64,000 bases of DNA, taken from Prorocentrum cordatum. Its lineage: Eukaryota; Sar; Dinophyceae; Prorocentrales; Prorocentraceae. Where the stretch lies: contig CAUYUJ010014277.1 of NCBI GenBank assembly GCA_963575745.1, positions 352,091 to 416,090 on the forward strand, in the 5' to 3' direction. The notes beneath the pieces were generated by a model. The model saw nothing but the letters and a program-made list of their open reading frames with translations, was not told the origin of the DNA and ran no database searches. Shown one piece after another: positions 58,702 through 64,000 of this stretch (position 1 is its first letter; each line of letters opens with the position of its first letter). Made by a program: the position numbers and the translations under genes.

Positions 58702-58863
58702 TGAAGAGGCCCCAGGACACACAAATAAATACACGCAAATAAAATGATTCCCCCTATGTTCCCATATGTTTTGAATGTTTGTCTTCCCCCCCACTTCCCA
58801 TAGTTTCCTATATTTTCCTGGGAGTGGACGATTACTTGTGTCTGTGTGTTTGTTCCCCTCCTG
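58702..58863. repeat. REP-A copy 8
   Basis: TTGAAGAGGCCCCAGGACAC to CTTGTGTCTGTGTGTTTGTT and CCCCTCCTGA; full length. Confidence 0.75.
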
Positions 58864-58956
58864 AATGGTTAACTCCCGGCGCTGCGCTTCTCGGGGCTTC
58901 GGGTGGACGGCTGCCCCCCCCCCCTTTGTGCCGCTGCGTTCTCCCACACCTCCCCT

Positions 58957-59082
58957 GGCCATCGCTCGGACGTCCATTCCCTGTGCTTTTGTTCGGTTTC
59001 GTGCGTGTTGTTTTCCCAGATGATCAGGGATGCTCCTCGATCGCCCTCGCCGAGAAAAAATGCACACGTCCGAACGATGCCA
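58957..59082. mobile_element. TIR-7 element, copy 3
   Basis: GGCCATCGCTCGGACGTCCA and, inverted, CACACGTCCGAACGATGCC; GTTTCGTGCGTGTTG interior as in copy 1. Confidence 0.75.
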
Positions 59083-59549
59083 GGCTCCCTGGTGAACACG
59101 TGGGCCAGATTCGCCACACTCGCCGCGGCATCGTTCGCGACTGGGCTGGTGGGAGTGCGCATAATGCGAAGACTGAGCCGTCTGACGAAGAAGCATGCTG
59201 CAGCCTGTGGCATACACATCTCACGCAGACGGCTGCAATCTGGCGCAGACGCCTGAAGAGGACGTCTGGCATAGACGTAGACTCCTGATGCAGATGCACA
59301 ATGCCGACGGTTGAAACATTCGTCGTTCGAGGTCGCTCCTCGTCGGTCTTCGGACGTCCCGTCTCGGAAATGCCCGCGCGCCAGAGAACTGTTCGGAGGC
59401 TGTCGAAGGATCTCGGGTGTTTCTAAGTTTTTGTCGCGTTCGATGTTCGATTGCTTGTGTGTTCTGCTGCTGCTCTCCTCCCAACGGCGTTCACCTGCGG
59501 ACCTGCCACGCATTTCATTACGTGTCGACCCGCCCTCTGTTAACAGGAA
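59083..59549. other. Spacer without a recognised gene
   Basis: Open frames on both strands; several CGCAGACGGCTG / CGCAGACGCCTG-like short repeats at 59225-59260. Confidence 0.35.
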
Positions 59550-59700
59550 CCAGGTCGACCCCTATCCCAGGCTCTGGGAGGTTCTCGAATGGACCCAAAA
59601 TGTTGGGCCCGATCCTGGGAGACACGAGGGGGGGCGGCCGTCCTCGATAGAGGTGCGTCCGAATCGCCCCCCTTGGGGTGTATCTCAGGGTTCCCCCCTT
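59550..59700. repeat. REP-E dispersed repeat, copy 2
   Basis: GTCGACCCCTATCCCAGGC, AATGGACCCAAAATGTTGGG and GGGGTGTATCTCAGGGTT. Confidence 0.65.
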
Positions 59701-59825
59701 CTTTTTCTGAAAGGCCAGTCTGTTCAAGCGGAACTCGGTGATTCGGGGAGGAAGCTCGCCTGCGATCTGTGTTCCCGATGTGTTATGATACCCTTTCCAG
59801 CCAACGCCAGACCAATGCGCCCCGT

Positions 59826-60185
59826 CCCCCTCCTCCTCCTCTCTCCCCACCCATGTCTCTCCTCCATCCTCATTCAAACTGCTCCTCCTCATTAACTCCT
59901 CCTCCCTCCTCCTCATCCATCCTCCTCCTCCCTCCTCCTCCCTCAAACTGTTCCTCCTCCCTCCTCCACCCTCAAACTCCCCCTCCTAATCTCTCCCCGC
60001 CCATATCCCTCCTCCGTCCTCCTCCTTCAGACTCCTCCTCCTCCTCCTCCTTCTCCTCCTCCTCTTCCTCCTCCTTCTCCTTCTACTCCTCCTCTTCCTC
60101 CTCCTCATCCTTCTACTCCTTCTACTCCTTATACTCCTTCTCCAACACCCTCCTCCTCCTCATCATCCTCCTCCTCCTTCAAACT
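59826..60185. repeat. (CCT)n-rich pyrimidine tract
   Basis: CCTCCTCCT with TCAAACTG, TTCTACTCC and CCATATCC interruptions; degenerate. Confidence 0.9.
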
Positions 60186-60387
60186 CCTTTTTCGGGCGGG
60201 CGAAAGGGTAGGATAGCAAAGGGCAGGGAAATTAATCAGCTCACGTAGCTGGCTTTCCCAATCGCCTGGCGCCTCCCAGCGCCAGGAGGCGCCCATGTAT
60301 CGAGGAACAGGCCCAGCAGCGGGGCGGTTGCATGCAGCAGATTTCGTACCCCTCCCCTTTCACTATTCTACCCTTTCGTGCGGCCCT

Positions 60388-60645
60388 CTTCCTCCTCCTC
60401 CTCCTCCTCCTCCTCTCCTGGTCCTCCTCCTCTCCTCCTCCTCCCTATTCCTCCTCCTCCTCCTCCACCTCCCTCCTCCTCTCCTCCTCCCCTCCTCCTC
60501 CTCCTCCTCCTCCTCCCCCTCCCCCTCTTCCTCCTCCTCCTGGTCCTCCTCCTCCTGGTCCTCCTCCTCCCCCTCGTCCTCGTCCTCGTCCTCGTCCTCA
60601 TCCTCGTCCTCCTCCTCCTCCTCCTCCTCCTCCTCCTCCCTCGCG
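60388..60645. repeat. (CCT)n microsatellite
   Basis: CCT runs with CTGGTCCTCCTC and CTCGTCCTCGTC interruptions. It ends right at the candidate exon 60650-60735. Confidence 0.95.
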
Positions 60646-60649
60646 CAGG

Positions 60650-60735
60650 GCTCCAGCTGGTAGAAGCGGCCATCGCCCTTGGTGTTCACCTCCGGGCGGT
60701 AATTAGGAGAGTAGCAGAAGGCACAGAGGAGGACG
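60650..60735 (-). CDS. Candidate exon of unknown gene
   Basis: Minus-strand frame CAFCYSPNYRPEVNTKGDGR, then FYQLEPCA, followed at once by (GGA)n in the sense direction. A GC donor within CCCTGC/GCGAGG is possible. The acceptor is not evident. Unrecognised product. Confidence 0.35.
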
Positions 60736-60909
60736 CGGGCGGGGGAGATAACAGGGGCGAGGGGGGGGGGAAGCGAGGGGAGGAGGGGTGGGGGGGGACT
60801 GGGGAGAAGACGGGGGCGAGTATAGGAGGCTGAGCCAGCGCGAGGATCACATCGGGGGGGGGAGGGCAACTCGATACTCGCTGAGATCCCGCGGCTCTGG
60901 AGGATGTCT

Positions 60910-61112
60910 CTTGGACCGACCGTCCCGGCATTCCTGTAGGCCTAATTACCACGAGGTGTTCCTAGAGCCCAAGCGTGTTCTAATAACAAAGCAGTGCCCT
61001 TACAGCATAAGCCCCATGTGTTAAAACAAGACGATCCCAGCCAGAAATGTTCCAAGAACATTCTTTGGGTGGGCCCATGGGCGAGCCGCGACGCTTCGCC
61101 ACTGCTCGAGTC
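60910..61112. repeat. REP-D dispersed repeat, copy 2
   Basis: GGACCGACCGTCCCGGCATT to GACGCTTCGCCACTGCTCGA, same motif order as 1930-2165. Confidence 0.6.
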
Positions 61113-61296
61113 TCGGGATGCTCGGCCTCCGCGGAGCGTCCCCGGCACGCTCGCTCCAAGAGCGCTCCGGAGCGCTCGCCGCCTGGCGCGCGCGCGCGGC
61201 AGGGCGTCGCTGGGCCTGCTGCCGCGAGCGGGCGCGCCCCGCCCCCACTGATGGGCCTGTTTTCCACCACCACCACAACAAGTTGGAGTGGGAGGG

Positions 61297-61400
61297 TGTC
61301 CTCCTCCTCGTCCTCCTCCTCCTCCTCCTCGTCCTCCTCCTCGTCCTCCTCTTCGTCCTCCTCTCTTTGTCCTCCTCCTCTTCGTCATCTACCTCCTTCC
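61297..61400. repeat. (CCT)n microsatellite
   Basis: CCTCCTCCTCGTCCTCCTCC run with TCGTC steps, inside TIR-16. Confidence 0.95.
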
Positions 61401-61461
61401 CCCCTCCAACTTACAAGAAGGCTCAGGACCCGAACCGAACCGGCCGAACCGAAACAATACG

Positions 61462-61760
61462 AACCGCAGGAAGGAGGGGAAGGAGGAGGAGAAGGAGGAG
61501 GCGGAGGAGGAGGTGAAGGAGGAGGAGGAGGAGGAGGAGGAGGAGGAGGAGGAGGGCAGTGAGGAGGAGGAGGGCAGGGAGGAGGAGGAGGAGGAACAGG
61601 GGGCAGGAGGAGCAGGAGGAGGAGGAGAAGGAGGAGGAGGAGGAAGAGGAGGGAAGGAGTAGGAGAATGAGGATGAGGACGAGAAGGAGGACGAGGAGGA
61701 GGAAGAGGAGGAGGAGGAGGCAAGGAGGAGGAGGAGGAGGAGGAGGAGGAGGAGGAGGGC
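61462..61760. repeat. (GGA)n microsatellite
   Basis: Nearly 300 bp of GGA with AAGGAGG and GACGAGG variants, inside TIR-16; can pair with 61297-61400. Confidence 0.95.
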
Positions 61761-62511
61761 AAGGAGACAGAGCAGGAAAACCTTCCCCCGGCACCCTCCC
61801 CGGCAACACCCTGGGCTGGCAACCCCCCCCGCCCCCCCACCCCCAACACCCTTCCCTGGCACCACCCCTCGGCCCCCCTGCCCTGGCACACACACCCGGC
61901 CCCCTCCCCCAGCCCCCGCCCCGGGCACCCCCCTCCGGCATCCCGCCCCGCGCCCCTCTCCGGGCCCCCCCCCGCGATCCCCCCCCGTGCCCCCCCCCCC
62001 CCAGGCGCCCTTCCCAGGCCCCACCCCGGGCACCCCCCCACGGCATTCCCCCCGTCCTCCGCAGCGAACCAGGTGGAGCGTTCACTGGAGCGAAACGCAC
62101 GGCAAACCGGGCCGAACCGGACGGCACCCCTGACAACGACGAACCGAACCGAACCGAACCGGAAAATTCCGACGCCGAACCGAGCCGAACCGAACCGGAC
62201 CCATTTCGGAACCTAACTGAACCGAACCGAACTGGACCCTTCCTGACTTCTGGTGGTGGTGGTGGAAAACACACGCCTCACCCACGGTGGGCGGGGAGGC
62301 GGCGGGCGACGGGGGGGCGAAGGTGAGCCGGACCGCAGGCCCGCGAGTGGGCTCGCGGGGGACGGGACGACAAGGGCAGGGTTGGGTCGGGCATGTCCTC
62401 CTGCAGGCGGACTTCCTGGAGGAGAAGGAAGAGTAGCCAGAACATGCTCCAGCAACGTTCTCAAACAGAATCGAAGCATCGTCCCCATACTATCTTTTGA
62501 TCATTTTGGGA

Positions 62512-62697
62512 TACAGTCGAGGCCCAGGCGTTGACCTAAGGAACCCTAAATAAGGAGCGAGGCCCCTATTTTCCACAAGCTGAACTTCGATTTCGTATCG
62601 AAAACCTGAGGAACATCCTAGGCAAGCTGCGAAACAATGAAGGAACACGGAGCCCCTCCCCAACGAAAAGGGTCCCTTCTTCTGGGCCCCGACTGTA
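62512..62697. mobile_element. TIR-2 element, copy 5
   Basis: TACAGTCGAGGCCCAGGCGT then TGACCTAAGGAACCC, to GGGCCCCGACTGTA; a short insertion near the left end. Confidence 0.8.
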
Positions 62698-62862
62698 GGC
62701 GTTTCCGACAATTTGAACTGGAGGAGGCCAATTGAGACAACGGCGGCTCTCCAGCCTGGCCCATAGCTTTTTAAAATCCGTCCCCGGACCCCCCCCCCAA
62801 GGCTCCACTCCGAACCTCGCGAGGCACAGCGCCAGGGCGGGCCGCAGTTGTCTCGACTGGCC

Positions 62863-62912
62863 CTCCTCCTCCTCCTCCTCCTCCTCCTCCTCCTCCTCCT
62901 CCTCCTCGTCCT
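62863..62912. repeat. (CCT)n microsatellite
   Basis: About 15 CCT units. Confidence 0.95.
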
Positions 62913-63147
62913 CCTGCGGAGGAACGTGCTGGACTCGAGGGCAGGGCGGCGGAGCCGGGGAGCGCCCCTGCCTGAAGGCGCCTCTCGCCTCGGGGCTCCC
63001 CGGGCCTTTTGCCCTTCTGCGCCCTGCCGCCTCGCCCCCGGCGCGCAGCATCGGTCCACGGTCACAGCAAGAAGACGCTACCCCTGCGAGGCGAGGCCCC
63101 CGCGATGGGGCCCTTCTTCGGCCACGCGTAAGAGTGACCCTGGGTAA
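62913..63147. other. GC-rich spacer without a recognised gene
   Basis: Open frames on both strands, no domain; GCGAGGCGAGGCCCCCGCGA recurs at 63545. Confidence 0.35.
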
Positions 63148-63272
63148 GAGTGACCTTTGGTGCGCGGCTTTTGGGGGGCCGCGGGGAGGCCAAATCTGGG
63201 CGCCCTAGCCGCTGCTACCGCTTCGCGTTCGGCCATCTGGGGGCCCATCTGTGCACGCACCAAAGGTCACTC
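63148..63272. mobile_element. TIR-13 element
   Basis: GAGTGACCTTTGGTGCG and CGCACCAAAGGTCACTC are perfect 17-bp inverted ends around a 91-bp interior. Single copy here; half-matches GAGTGACCCTGGG (63131) and AAAGGTCACTCG (63278) flank it. Confidence 0.8.
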
Positions 63273-63277
63273 CGGCG

Positions 63278-63345
63278 AAAGGTCACTCGATCCCTCGGCG
63301 GCACGCGATCCCTCGGCGGCGAGCGATCCCTCGGCGGCGAGCCCG
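63278..63345. repeat. Short tandem repeat, unit about 18-19 bp
   Basis: CGATCCCTCGGCGGC repeated three times with CAC or GAG spacers. Confidence 0.85.
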
Positions 63346-63542
63346 GGGGGGAAGCGCGGGGGAGAAGGCCTCCTCGGAAGGCTTCGAAGTCCCCCGGCCT
63401 GCTGAGAAGCTCTCTGAGCCTGCCCCGAAGGCACAGACAACTTCTCAGAAGCCGCGAGGGCTTTGGAGAAGCCCCGCCGCCTTCTGAGAAGGCCTTTCTC
63501 CTTCTCACTTCCCCCCCCCCCCCCCCTCGCTTGCCCCCGGTG
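63333..63542. mobile_element. TIR-12-related element (core only)
   Basis: GGCGGCGAGCCCGGGGGGGA at left and CCCCCCCTCGCTTGCCCCC at right, core with CTTCTGAGAAGGCC. It lacks the 135-bp outer arms of the copy at 43999. Confidence 0.7.
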
Positions 63543-63644
63543 TGAGGCGAGGCCCCCGCGAGGGGCCCTTCTGTGGCACGCCGTCTCCTTCCAGAGCCTC
63601 TTCCGTGCACGCGATCCCTAAGGTGGGGGACAGCGAGTAATAAT

Positions 63645-63813
63645 CGGGGATGTACAGACCTCCCTTTAGTAAAACGTGGTTTAGTGAAAACGACCCCGGG
63701 CCTAAATCTGGCGGGCGCAAGCCTGGAAAATGACGGCCGCGGCGCCCTCTCGAGAACCGAAAACGGACAATTCACTAATCGACGTGTCAGGGTAGGAGGT
63801 CTGTCCACCCCCG
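63645..63813. mobile_element. TIR-3 element, copy 3
   Basis: CGGGGATGTACAGACCTCCC to GGAGGTCTGTCCACCCCCG, the most diverged of the three copies at its ends. Confidence 0.8.
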
Positions 63814-64000
63814 AAATAAGCGGGCTTGAAGCGCCACATCGCACGCTGCCGTTCCAACGCCAACCGTACGCTCGGCCGTACACCCAGCCAGCCCGTGTGC
63901 CCCACTGCGTCCCGCTCCCATAGAAGGATTGGCGCGGTGGCCCACACGGGCATGGCCAGGCGTCGTGCCCTGCGCGAGGAGGAGATTGTTGACTTGCATG
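63814..64000. other. Window edge, no gene recognised
   Basis: Short unsupported frames only. Confidence 0.4.

Larger units (their letters stand above)
61245..62300. mobile_element. TIR-16, about 1-kb inverted-repeat element with GGA- and CCGAA-rich interior
   Basis: CCCCGCCCCCACTGATGG with GTTTTCCACCACCACCAC at the left. The right end has GGTGGTGGTGGTGGAAAAC and CCACGGTGGGCGGGG inverted. Inside are CCT, GGA and poly-C tracts and two (GAACC)n blocks (61430, 62130). No transposase. Confidence 0.6.

Noticed and set aside
1-64000. rRNA, tRNA or snRNA genes
   Set aside because: I scanned for conserved rRNA, tRNA T-loop and U6-like strings and recognised none; a covariance-model search would be needed to exclude small RNAs.

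Overview
The window looks like nuclear DNA of a dinoflagellate. I infer this from its GC-rich, gene-poor character, one very long intron-laden transporter gene, a DIRS-type retroelement with a tyrosine recombinase, and a dense population of short inverted-repeat elements of the 'introner' kind reported from dinoflagellates. The species cannot be fixed from the sequence; a Prorocentrum- or Polarella-like genome would fit. I see no prokaryotic operon, rRNA, tRNA or CRISPR array.

About 2.5-23.3 kb (minus strand): a multi-exon gene for an Aa_trans-type (SLC36/SLC38-like) amino-acid transporter. Six exon-sized coding blocks are visible, running from a five-helix N-terminal block at 22.5-23.3 kb to a last helix and stop codon at 2.5 kb. 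Its introns hold nearly all other sequence here: short TIR elements, a 159-bp satellite array (11.3-14.0 kb), and a family of related repeats in both orientations (16-21.7 kb).

About 24-27 kb: GGA-rich tracts and two weak candidate exons. About 27.3-33.1 kb (minus strand): a decayed DIRS-like retrotransposon with a CxxC leader ORF, a Lys/Ala-rich gag-like ORF, an RT / DUF4326 / RNase H ORF whose RT seems to have lost its central part, and an overlapping tyrosine recombinase.

About 33-64 kb: almost entirely repeats (GGA/CCT, GAT and CGA microsatellites, tandem repeats, TIR elements, palindromes). Isolated exon-like blocks lie on the minus strand at 60.7, 55.1, 45.8, 43.4, 41.8 and 35.9 kb. 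They could belong to one or more unidentified genes with very long introns. A gag-like retroelement fragment lies at 52.5-53.5 kb.

The most notable theme is the number of independent 100-450-bp families with terminal inverted repeats (at least fourteen, many in several copies). They sit in introns, sometimes directly at exon edges, and are inserted into one another. I label them TIR-1 to TIR-16, with REP-A to REP-E for repeats lacking clear TIRs. All intron boundaries, element ends and copy numbers were read by eye and are approximate.
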